DNA from: Aestuariibaculum suncheonense
Lineage (GTDB): Bacteria > Bacteroidota > Bacteroidia > Flavobacteriales > Flavobacteriaceae
Length of the DNA: 64,000 nucleotides
Reading direction: 5' to 3'
Assembly: GCF_014596935.1 (NCBI RefSeq)
Contig: NZ_JACVXC010000001.1
Span: forward strand, 740,783 to 804,782
Both the position numbers and the translations under genes were made by a program. This document shows positions 1-6,773 of this stretch, piece by piece. The notes beneath the pieces were generated by a model. That model was given only the letters and a program-made list of their open reading frames with translations. It was not told the origin of the DNA and did no database searches. The first letter of the stretch is position 1. The number at the start of each line of letters is the position of its first letter.

Positions 1-492
1 TATACAGGGCAGCGTATTTCAGATTTTCTGAGGTTTACACACGAAATGGTTAGGATGGAAAAAGGTAAATACTTAATTGAATTTACTCAAAAGAAAACAG
101 GGAAACTGATGACGGTTCCATTGCATCCAAAAGTTATTGAAATACTTGGAAAAAGAGATGGTAAGTTTCCGAAGCCAATTTCAGATCAAAAATACAATAA
201 TTACATTAAAACTGTAGCTGAATTAGCTGAAATCAATCAATTGGTGCATGGAAGTAAGAAGGTCGAAACTAAACCTAAAAGCGGAATTTATCGAAAAAGG
301 GTCGGATTATATAAGAAGTTTGAATTAGTTAGCAGTCATATCGGCCGCCGGTCTTTCGCAACCAATTTTTACGGGAGCATCCCAACGTCCTATTTGATTT
401 ATGTGACAGGTCATAGTACAGAGGCTTTGTTTCTTAGTTATATAGGAAAAAGCAATAAGGATATAGCAATGGAATTAACAAAATATTTTTAA
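1..492 (+). CDS. Tyrosine recombinase/integrase, C-terminal part (cut by window edge)
   Basis: This is the catalytic half of a phage-type tyrosine recombinase that would integrate and excise the element downstream. The reading frame is open to base 1 and begins YTGQRISDFLRF, so the catalytic ArgI is at bases 13-15. The apparent ATG at 46 is internal. The HxxR box (SSHIGRRSFATN) starts near base 331, the third conserved His is in VTGHST, and the nucleophile Tyr is in LSYIG near the C-terminus, so all visible catalytic residues are intact. It is followed by a hypothetical gene 2 bases later and then by an excisionase-like gene, a typical integrative-element order. Confidence 0.9.
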   Translation, partial: YTGQRISDFLRFTHEMVRMEKGKYLIEFTQKKTGKLMTVPLHPKVIEILGKRDGKFPKPISDQKYNNYIKTVAELAEINQLVHGSKKVETKPKSGIYRKRVGLYKKFELVSSHIGRRSFATNFYGSIPTSYLIYVTGHSTEALFLSYIGKSNKDIAMELTKYF

Positions 493-494
493 AA

Positions 495-1151
495 ATGGGA
501 GTACTTAGTAAAAGTCTAAAAAATTATATAAACACCTATACAAGTAGATTAGATAAATATTTAGATGATTATGAAGACAATACAGAATCTCTTTTTCTTC
601 TAAAGGATTTTGACACTTTTAATGAAACTCTTGAAATTTTAAACACCTACAAAACAAACTCTAAATCTTTTGGATTTCAAACATTAAAAGATCATTTCGA
701 TATTTCTATACTTGAAAATTCAGGATTTGATCTGGATAAAGTAGATAACCATATTGCTAGTATAAATAGGATTCTAGATTTTATAAAACAAAAGCAAGAA
801 TTTATAGTTTCAGTGAAGGCACAAAATGGAGAAACATATAAAGAAGAAATTTGGTTTAAAGTAGGGGTGATGTTAGCTTCTGGTGAGATGTCTCAATATT
901 ATACTGTTAATTCGGATGGTATAATGCGCTTAAAGAATAGCTATACCGCACCGCTTGTAGCCGAAGAATTAGGAGATAAGAATTGGCAAAAGGTTGTGTT
1001 AGGAACTTTAAAAAATTACAGTCCAGAAAACACAAATGCGAATAAAAACATTTTCAATTCACGTGATAAAATGATGAAAATAATAAATCATTGTAAAGAA
1101 AAAGGAATTCCTGTAATATCCCATTTTACAGATCGTTTACCACCTGAATAG
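495..1151 (+). CDS. Hypothetical protein next to the integrase
   Basis: A 218-residue soluble protein with no signal peptide or membrane segment. The N-terminal half is rich in Asn, Asp and Lys and predicted helical. The C-terminal half contains IWFKVGVMLASGEM and an acidic/Asn stretch. I do not recognise the family. It starts 2 bases after the integrase stop and is probably co-transcribed with it, so a role linked to the element (integration, partner recruitment or cargo) is an inference from position only. Confidence 0.7.
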   Translation: MGVLSKSLKNYINTYTSRLDKYLDDYEDNTESLFLLKDFDTFNETLEILNTYKTNSKSFGFQTLKDHFDISILENSGFDLDKVDNHIASINRILDFIKQKQEFIVSVKAQNGETYKEEIWFKVGVMLASGEMSQYYTVNSDGIMRLKNSYTAPLVAEELGDKNWQKVVLGTLKNYSPENTNANKNIFNSRDKMMKIINHCKEKGIPVISHFTDRLPPE

Positions 1152-1165
1152 AACCTATCCAAAAA

Positions 1166-1201
1166 TAGTACTGAAGTAGTACCAGTACTGCATATCGTAC
1201 C
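1166..1201. promoter_or_regulatory. Cluster of GTAC-centred motifs upstream of the excisionase-like gene
   Basis: Four GTAC cores lie at 1168, 1179, 1185 and 1197. Two are in the identical heptamer AGTACTG (1167-1173 and 1184-1190), one in AGTACC and one in CGTACC. The cluster is in the 96-base gap between the integrase operon and the HTH gene. It could be a binding site for the HTH protein (excisionase or autoregulation). This is an inference from repetition and position. Confidence 0.3.
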
Positions 1202-1247
1202 GAAGCTTTATTTAGAATTTTGGAACATAACACTAAAAACATATGTT

Positions 1248-1535
1248 ATGAAATCAAATTCTATAATCCTAGAAAACCTATCAATAGAAGAGCTACAGGA
1301 ACTGATAGGCTCAACCGTAAAGAAAAGTGTAACAGAACTACAGCAAGAGTTAGAATCCACGAAATTTACAGAAGAACTACTCACAAGAGAAGAAACGTGT
1401 AAGTTTCTGCGGGTGGATTCTTCAACACTTTGGGCGTGGACCAACAAAGGCAAAGTCAAAGCTTATGGTATTGGTGCTCGTCGATACTATAAGAGGTCTG
1501 AGCTGCTGGAATCACTAACCTTATTAAAAAAATAA
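1248..1535 (+). CDS. Excisionase-family helix-turn-helix protein
   Basis: A 95-residue protein. Residues 1-40 are a charged helical segment. Residues about 43-95 form a MerR/excisionase-type winged HTH (HTH_17): LLTREETCKFLRVDSSTLWAW, followed by the wing GKVKAYGIGARRYYKRSEL. In Bacteroidota integrative elements such genes sit between integrase and replication genes and act as excision factor or regulator. The next gene starts 4 bases downstream, which suggests one transcript with the RepA-like ATPase. Confidence 0.8.
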   Translation: MKSNSIILENLSIEELQELIGSTVKKSVTELQQELESTKFTEELLTREETCKFLRVDSSTLWAWTNKGKVKAYGIGARRYYKRSELLESLTLLKK

Positions 1536-1539
1536 GGTT

Positions 1540-2604
1540 ATGAAAGTGCCTCCTGACATTGAAAAGAAACTAAAAAGGGCAAAGGCCTTAAAAATTAGTT
1601 TAGATGAAATCTTACAACCGCCTCAACATGCCATAGAACAGATAAACTCTACTTCTGGAGATTATTCGCCAATTGCAACTCTAGGTAACTTCAGTTTAGT
1701 AACCGGTAAGGCAAAAAGTAGGAAGTCTTTTTACATGGGTATTGCTGTTTCTGCTGCAAGTAGTAACGAATTAATACTTGGTCGATACAAAGGCACATTG
1801 CCTGAAGAAAAGCGAGATGTTCTGTATTTCGACACGGAGCAAGGTAAATATCATGTCCAACAATCTTCAAAGCGAATCAGTAGGATAACCCAAAAAGCCA
1901 AAATCAAAAACCTATATGTATACTACTTACGAGCATTAGAACCTAAAGAACGCCTAGAAATTATAGAGGCAGTAATATATGCCAATAATAAAATAGGTTT
2001 TGTAGTAATTGACGGAATTAGGGATCTGGTCACATCCATAAACGATGAGGAACAAGCTACAATGATTGCAAGTAAGCTTTTAAAATGGACAGAGGAAAGA
2101 AACATCCATATTTCTGTAGTATTGCACCAAAACAAAGGAAATGAGTATGCTAGAGGCCATTTAGGCACAGAATTGATTAATAAAGCCGAGCTCGTACTCT
2201 CTGTAACCAAGCAAAATGGTAATGAAGCCATTTCAATTGTTAAGGCAGAATACTCCAGAGACATAGAGCCTGGACTCTTTGCATTTACTATAGTTGACGG
2301 GCTACCTACGGCAGTAGATGATTTTGTAGAAAATACACCAATCAGCAACCGAAAAACCAAGTTGGCGGATATTAAGACTGAAGACAAATTAAAGCTATTA
2401 AGAGATGTCTTTAGTGTTACAAAAGATTTTAGGTACAAAGAGTTGGTGAATCAAATAAAGGAGTCCTACCGAAAGTTGTTTAAAGTACATGTGGGAGATA
2501 ATCAAATCAAGGAATTTATTACCGAATGTAATTCCAGAAATTGGATAAATCAGGAAAAACCCAAAAGCAAATACACTTTAACATCTTCTCTGGAATCTCC
2601 TTAA
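1540..2604 (+). CDS. RepA-like RecA-fold ATPase (AAA_25 type)
   Basis: A 354-residue RecA-fold ATPase resembling plasmid RepA replicative helicases. The P-loop variant GKAKSRKS is at about residues 56-63. A DTEQGK box follows near 103-108, the Walker B strand FVVIDGIRDL is near 150-160, and a sensor-like VVLHQNKG lies further on. The C-terminal 90 residues look like a winged-helix DNA-binding region. It follows the excisionase-like gene by 4 bases and is immediately followed by a repeat/palindrome array, a plausible origin. The inferred role is replication of the excised element. Confidence 0.75.
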   Translation: MKVPPDIEKKLKRAKALKISLDEILQPPQHAIEQINSTSGDYSPIATLGNFSLVTGKAKSRKSFYMGIAVSAASSNELILGRYKGTLPEEKRDVLYFDTEQGKYHVQQSSKRISRITQKAKIKNLYVYYLRALEPKERLEIIEAVIYANNKIGFVVIDGIRDLVTSINDEEQATMIASKLLKWTEERNIHISVVLHQNKGNEYARGHLGTELINKAELVLSVTKQNGNEAISIVKAEYSRDIEPGLFAFTIVDGLPTAVDDFVENTPISNRKTKLADIKTEDKLKLLRDVFSVTKDFRYKELVNQIKESYRKLFKVHVGDNQIKEFITECNSRNWINQEKPKSKYTLTSSLESP

Positions 2605-2714
2605 ATCAGGTTAGTTTATCGGTTTAGTTTAGTGCTTATATATAAGCACATAAACTAGTAAACCGTTGATGATGATTTAATTAAACTAGTTTAAACTAAT
2701 AAACCATTAGAGTT
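2605..2714. repeat. Iteron-like repeats and perfect palindrome, candidate origin
   Basis: The gap between the RepA-like gene and the Pol X-like gene holds an 18-base perfect palindrome, GTGCTTATA/TATAAGCAC, at 2632-2649. Around it are copies of TAAACTAnTAAACC: direct copies at 2651-2664 and 2692-2705, a partial copy at 2682-2691, and inverted partial copies at 2609-2618 and 2621-2631. The flanking inverted copies extend the palindrome to about 44 bases with few mismatches. Repeats of this type next to a RepA-like gene are characteristic of an iteron origin. An operator is the main alternative. Confidence 0.55.
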
Positions 2715-3203
2715 ATGAAATTCGAAGAAGCATTAACAATAGCAGAAAAAGTAAAGGAATTACTCGCTCCTCACTGCGAACGCATTGAAATAGCAGGAAG
2801 TATAAGACGTAAAAAACCGGAAGTAAAGGACATTGAAATAGTAGCCATACCAAAACCATATGACGTAGGACTTTTTGAAAGTGGAATTGCGACTGTCGTA
2901 AACCAATGGGAAAAAGTTAAAGGTGAATTGCCATGTAAATACACCCAGCGAATACTGCCAGAAGGAATTAAGCTTGATTTATTTTTTGCAGAACGGGATA
3001 ATTGGGGGCTCATTTATGCTTTAAGAACCGGAAGTGCTGATTATTCACATCATATATTAGCCTCTGGATGGGTGTTTCAGGGATACAGAAGTGAAAGTGG
3101 TTATCTGCAAATAGATGGAGAGCGAATAGTTGTCCGTGAAGAAGAAGATTTATTCAAATTATTACACATGCCATATTTAGAACCAGAAAAACGTAACTGT
3201 TAA
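2715..3203 (+). CDS. Pol X-like nucleotidyltransferase
   Basis: A 162-residue protein matching the palm/thumb part of family X DNA polymerases. The nucleotidyltransferase signature IAGSIRRKKPEVKDIEIVA lies at about residues 26-44 (GS then D-x-E). A third acidic position is in GIKLDLFF, and YALRTGSADYSHH resembles the Pol X nucleotide-binding region. It lacks the helix-hairpin-helix lyase domain and PHP domain of full-length bacterial PolX, as in short phage and plasmid versions. It probably acts in gap filling or repair during element replication. Confidence 0.75.
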   Translation: MKFEEALTIAEKVKELLAPHCERIEIAGSIRRKKPEVKDIEIVAIPKPYDVGLFESGIATVVNQWEKVKGELPCKYTQRILPEGIKLDLFFAERDNWGLIYALRTGSADYSHHILASGWVFQGYRSESGYLQIDGERIVVREEEDLFKLLHMPYLEPEKRNC

Positions 3204-3286
3204 ACAACATTGTATATGTTGTGGAAATCGTTAAAATTATCGATCTTATAAACGGAAATGCTGTTGTGGCCTAAAAATAAAGCACT

Positions 3287-4108
3287 ATGAATTTTTTTAA
3301 ATCCTTTCTAAAGCAGAATAATGAAAGTCAACCAAAATATGATTCGCCTGTTTTTATTGGTCCTAAGGAGGATTTTAATAAGTATTTTGGGCCCAGATTA
3401 AGGAATTTAGTCCAGTATATTACCCGAAACTATAAGACTTCAATTGGGAAGTGTCAGCATTGTAGTGAAGTAAAAAGTAAAGGTTTAGATGCTGCTCATG
3501 TTCATGGTAAGGAAAGATCGGTGCTAATCGATCAAGCCCTTGAAAATTTCATGAAAGAAGGGTTAGTAGAAGTAGATTTAAATGCTTTTGAGCAGGCGTT
3601 TATTCAACTACATGATCCCATAGAAGAAGTAATACTGGTGTTATGCAAGGACTGTCATGTAAAATATGATGGGAATGGTAAAATCGAAAATATTGTAACT
3701 GCTCCAAAGTTAAAAACAAAACCTGTTTATACTTTTAATTCTGGCAGCTATAGTAATCAGCCGCGTACTGGTAGTAAATACAATAATAAAGAAGTCCAGA
3801 TAAGAATATCAAAGGCAGCTTTAAATATTCCTCAGGAAGAACTTGATAGGTTATGTGATTCAGCCTATTCTAAAAATGTTTTTGATAATAACTATCCGAT
3901 ATTGGTCAGAGTACCTTCAAGTGCATCTCACGAAATTAAAAACAAAGTAATTCGAGATCATTCAGATATGGCGCGTTGGACATGGAAATACCAGTTTGAA
4001 AGAAGTGGTTTTGTTTACGCGATAACGACACAATGGTACAATAGAAATGATGAAGGTGTGCAAAAATGGCTAAGAAAATTTGAAGCTAATAATAATATTT
4101 TAAGTTAA
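3287..4108 (+). CDS. HNH-type zinc-binding nuclease-like protein
   Basis: A 273-residue protein. Residues 56-124 hold a Cys4/His core: C56-x2-C59, AAHVHG (H71, H73), then C120-x2-C123-H124 in LCKDCHVKYD, the arrangement of HNH endonucleases with a structural zinc. The C-terminal half (from about residue 145) is variable and not recognised. It stands alone 83 bases after the Pol X-like gene. The nuclease activity is inferred from the motif; a pure DNA-binding zinc protein is possible. Confidence 0.6.
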   Translation: MNFFKSFLKQNNESQPKYDSPVFIGPKEDFNKYFGPRLRNLVQYITRNYKTSIGKCQHCSEVKSKGLDAAHVHGKERSVLIDQALENFMKEGLVEVDLNAFEQAFIQLHDPIEEVILVLCKDCHVKYDGNGKIENIVTAPKLKTKPVYTFNSGSYSNQPRTGSKYNNKEVQIRISKAALNIPQEELDRLCDSAYSKNVFDNNYPILVRVPSSASHEIKNKVIRDHSDMARWTWKYQFERSGFVYAITTQWYNRNDEGVQKWLRKFEANNNILS

Positions 4109-4226
4109 TTATTCATTTAATCTTAACTTTTAAGTTACAATTTAGAAGTTTAGAACTAATTAAGGAAATGAGTGTGCTATTTGTATGCTCTTTTCTTTTT
4201 TAATACTATTGGATTAGATAGTAACT

Positions 4227-4523
4227 CTACTTAAAATTTTCATTAAAGAACTCCTCTAGAGTCACTCCCATGGCTTCTAATACCTTAATTAGACTAGAAA
4301 GTCTCATGTCTTCACCATTTTCATATCTACCATATTGGCTTCTAGGTAAATCATGCGAAAACGCAAAATTTTCATAGTTAGAGAATCCTTTTTGAATTCT
4401 CAACTCCTTTAGCCTTTCACCTATTTTAAGTAATTGCTCTTGGGTATAAACTGATTTGGTATTCTTTTTTGGGTCAACTGCCATACAGCAAATTACATCA
4501 AAGTTCAAATCATTTGTTACCAT
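4227..4523 (-). CDS. XRE-family transcriptional regulator
   Basis: A 98-residue protein with an N-terminal lambda-repressor-like HTH: KIGERLKELRIQKGFSNYENF, then SQYGRYENGEDMRLSSLIKVLEAM. The start could also be the internal Met at residue 14 (base 4484, MAVDPKKN), because the first 13 residues are not typical of the family. It is transcribed divergently from the lipoprotein gene at 4594. A perfect inverted repeat in the shared gap is a likely operator. Confidence 0.8.
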   Translation of the reverse strand: MVTNDLNFDVICCMAVDPKKNTKSVYTQEQLLKIGERLKELRIQKGFSNYENFAFSHDLPRSQYGRYENGEDMRLSSLIKVLEAMGVTLEEFFNENFK

Positions 4524-4532
4524 TAATAAGAT

Positions 4533-4562
4533 ACCACTATAGAGTGGTTTTAATTATATTTG
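4533..4562 (+). promoter_or_regulatory. Inverted-repeat operator with adjacent -7 element
   Basis: ACCACT-ATAG-AGTGGT at 4533-4548 is a perfect 6-base inverted repeat. Seven bases downstream, TATATTTG at 4555-4562 matches the Bacteroidota -7 consensus TAnnTTTG and lies 31 bases before the lipoprotein ATG. The repeat therefore occupies the spacer upstream of the -7 box, where binding of the divergently encoded XRE protein would block transcription. The repressor assignment is an inference. Confidence 0.5.
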
Positions 4563-4593
4563 AATATATAAACACGAACTAAATCTGTAAACC

Positions 4594-5418
4594 ATGAAAA
4601 AACTACTTTATTTATTAGTTATCCTAATTTTATCATTAGGATGTGAAAGTGAAGAGCGGCAAAAGCAATTAGCTCAAGAGGTAGTAAATGCGTTTATTTC
4701 TAATATTCTGGTTGATAATTATGAATCAATGTTCGAGTACTATCCTTCTTTTAGGGAATTAAATGGGAATTATTGGAAGTATAACTCTTTAGAGCTTACA
4801 TCAACAATAATGAAGCAAGATGGAAGTATAGAAATTTTTGCTAAATCAAGAAGTAACAATCAGTTATTCTTTAAATTGATTAAAATAGATGGAGAGTTTA
4901 AAATCGTTAATTCCAAAGGCTTATCTGCGTATTATAACTCTAATCTTTATAAATATTGTGAAAATATAGGTTGTATAGCTTTAACGGATTATGATCTAGA
5001 AATAGCTCAAGTTTGTGAAATCAACAAGAAGGATTATAACGATTTGATAAACTCCATAAAGACAAGAATAGAAGAAAACACTGTTTTAGTAAACCATACA
5101 CTATCCAAATCATTTGGAACTGTATCTGGAAATATAACGGTTAAAAATCGTACGAGATTTACTGTCCCTGAATATGCATATGATATTTATGTTAATTTCT
5201 TAAATACTAGCAATGAAGTTTTATTTAGTTATGAAGATGGTAATAGTTTTAGGTCTATTCCGGCCAATGGTATTTCCACTTTACTTGTTTTTAAAGATGC
5301 TAAAAATGGTTATGCTCAAGTAGATGTCGAACTTAAGATTTTAAAAACAGATTTTATTGAAAAAATCATAGCGGAGCATTCTGAAGGTACTAGATGTATT
5401 TATTCAGATAATCTATAA
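4594..5418 (+). CDS. Lipoprotein of unknown function
   Basis: A 274-residue protein with a lipoprotein signal peptide ending in SLGC (Cys17) followed by ESEE, an acidic stretch common in surface-exposed flavobacterial lipoproteins. Residues about 20-100 resemble a small NTF2-like fold by pattern (helices, then IEIFAKSRSNNQLFFKLIKIDGEFKIV). The rest has a beta-rich segment near 170-250. It is not recognised as a named family. Its promoter contains the XRE operator, so it is probably the regulated partner of the divergent repressor. Confidence 0.75.
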   Translation: MKKLLYLLVILILSLGCESEERQKQLAQEVVNAFISNILVDNYESMFEYYPSFRELNGNYWKYNSLELTSTIMKQDGSIEIFAKSRSNNQLFFKLIKIDGEFKIVNSKGLSAYYNSNLYKYCENIGCIALTDYDLEIAQVCEINKKDYNDLINSIKTRIEENTVLVNHTLSKSFGTVSGNITVKNRTRFTVPEYAYDIYVNFLNTSNEVLFSYEDGNSFRSIPANGISTLLVFKDAKNGYAQVDVELKILKTDFIEKIIAEHSEGTRCIYSDNL

Positions 5419-5556
5419 AGTTAAGAATAGCTTCATTTTGATTACCATACTAATTTAATTGGGTTAAATGTTAAGAGATAAAACAAAAGCATGGCTTTAA
5501 ACAGCTTTATTTAATTATGAAAGATAAATTAGGGGTGTTCTAATAACTCAATTACC

Positions 5557-5617
5557 AATGCTTTTCTCTGGATTTTAATCTTCCGGATCCATATATAATA
5601 TATAGCATTAATAATGC
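5557..5617. repeat. AATGCTTTTCTCTGGATTTT repeat, copy 1
   Basis: AATGCTTTTCTCTGGATTTT at 5557-5576 recurs at 6692-6711. In both copies it is followed, after an AT-rich stretch, by ATATAGCATTAA, so each copy is bounded by AATGCT and its inverse AGCATT. The copies flank the RDD gene and a small membrane-protein gene. Origin unknown; a decayed MITE or duplicated promoter region are options. Confidence 0.4.
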
Positions 5618-5665
5618 TTTTTGATGCTCAGTAGATTAAATATCAACATTAACTTATTAAATCAA

Positions 5666-6277
5666 ATGGAAAACGAATTTGCTAAAGTGATGTCTGAACA
5701 ATCAGATAAACAGCTTATAAAGATATTAACTGTAGAAAGGTATAAATATACAGCTTTAGCCATAGAGGCAGCAAAAGCTGAATTGACAAAAAGACAATTG
5801 CCTTATGATTATGTGGCTGAAACAGTTAAATATGAAGAGGAAAAAATCATTGATGAATTTGTAGTAGATTTTGATATTGTTGCTCCTAATATTAGAATGT
5901 ATAATTTTCTGATAGATATAATATTGTTTGAGATGATTACCGGTTTATTAGAAGAATTTATTCTTTTACTCCTGCCTAAAGAAAATATTATTATTTGGCT
6001 AATAGTTAATTTAAGTACGTTTCTGTTTTATTACGGTTTTATGGAGTTTAAGTTTCAAAAAACGCTTGCAAAATTTATAACTAAAACAAAGGTTGTAACT
6101 TACAATGGATATAAGCCGAATAAAGATATAATACTAAAAAGAACATTTTCGAGGCTAATACCTATTGATCCAATTTCATATTTTGTTTCTGTTGTAGGAA
6201 TACATGATAGAATATCTCAAACAAGAGTAATTAAGGATAACCCTAATAGTGTTATTGAAGATAATTTTGAATTCTAG
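5666..6277 (+). CDS. RDD-family membrane protein
   Basis: I place the start at ATG 5666 (MENEFAKV), because the 15 residues upstream in the open frame look non-coding; the protein is then 203 residues. Residues 1-75 are a soluble helical segment. The rest fits the RDD family: NIRMYNFLIDIILF in the first membrane segment (R and D present), a second hydrophobic segment around IIIWLIVNLSTFLFYYGF, and FITKTKVVTYNGYKPN, then ILKRTFSRLIPIDPISYF. RDD proteins are small membrane proteins, some linked to ion transport. The substrate is unknown. Confidence 0.65.
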   Translation: MENEFAKVMSEQSDKQLIKILTVERYKYTALAIEAAKAELTKRQLPYDYVAETVKYEEEKIIDEFVVDFDIVAPNIRMYNFLIDIILFEMITGLLEEFILLLLPKENIIIWLIVNLSTFLFYYGFMEFKFQKTLAKFITKTKVVTYNGYKPNKDIILKRTFSRLIPIDPISYFVSVVGIHDRISQTRVIKDNPNSVIEDNFEF

Positions 6278-6440
6278 TATTAATAATATAGCAATAACTA
6301 TATCTCTGGAGCAGATAAAGCTAATATCATTAAAAATCTAAATGCACGAACCTTAAAGGTTGCCTATTCTATCGTTAAAATAGCTTTTAAAATTTAATGA
6401 TCGAGATTTGTGTAAATTATAATGATTTCTTTCGATTAGA

Positions 6441-6620
6441 TTATTTGTTCTTCCTATTTTGTTTCCTCCAAAAAAAATATAAAACTACAGCAGCAATTGG
6501 TAAGACAATAAACGTTATAATATTAAAAGGATCCGAAAAATCTAATGGAGTATTATCGTCTGGGTTTTGTGTGCCAGGTGGTAATTGGAAATAAATATTT
6601 ATTAAATTGAGTATATTCAT
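6441..6620 (-). CDS. Small single-pass membrane protein
   Basis: A 59-residue ORF from ATG 6620 to TAA 6441. It begins MNILNLINIYFQLPPGTQNP, continues with DDNTPLDFSDPFN, has one transmembrane segment (IITFIVLPIAAVVLYFFW) and a basic tail RKQNRKNK. This pattern (Pro-rich linker, PLDFSDPFN, one membrane helix, basic end) matches a short protein I have seen repeatedly in Flavobacteriia, without known function. It is a better gene candidate than the overlapping plus-strand frame at 6397-6594. Confidence 0.65.
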   Translation of the reverse strand: MNILNLINIYFQLPPGTQNPDDNTPLDFSDPFNIITFIVLPIAAVVLYFFWRKQNRKNK

Positions 6621-6691
6621 AGTATTGTTAATATAAGGAATTTATTATAAAACTCCTACTAAAGCATTATATAATAAATAACACCATTTTT

Positions 6692-6750
6692 AATGCTTTT
6701 CTCTGGATTTTTAAAATAAGGTATAATAGTATAATATAGCATTAACTACA
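6692..6750. repeat. AATGCTTTTCTCTGGATTTT repeat, copy 2
   Basis: Second copy of the repeat described at 5557. The first 20 bases are identical. The middle diverges, and the AGCATTAA end is conserved at about 6739-6746. It lies just beyond the 3' end of the CHAT protease gene. Confidence 0.4.
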
Positions 6751-6773
6751 AGCCTATTAGGGAGAAAATGGGT

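Noticed and set aside
1923-2438. Minus-strand ORF of 171 codons inside the RepA-like gene
   Set aside because: Ser/Leu-rich antisense shadow; the plus-strand frame has clear ATPase motifs.
3204-3286. Cys-rich frame between the Pol X-like and HNH genes
   Set aside because: It reads CICCGNR, a stop, then KRKCCCGLK; no start codon and an in-frame stop, so no gene is claimed.
4109-4226. Terminator after the HNH protein gene
   Set aside because: A GAG/CTC pairing before a T-rich stretch exists, but the stem is too short and mismatched to call.
6397-6594. Plus-strand ORF of 65 codons
   Set aside because: It overlaps a minus-strand frame with a convincing membrane protein (PLDFSDPFN, single helix, basic tail); the plus-strand translation has no protein-like pattern.
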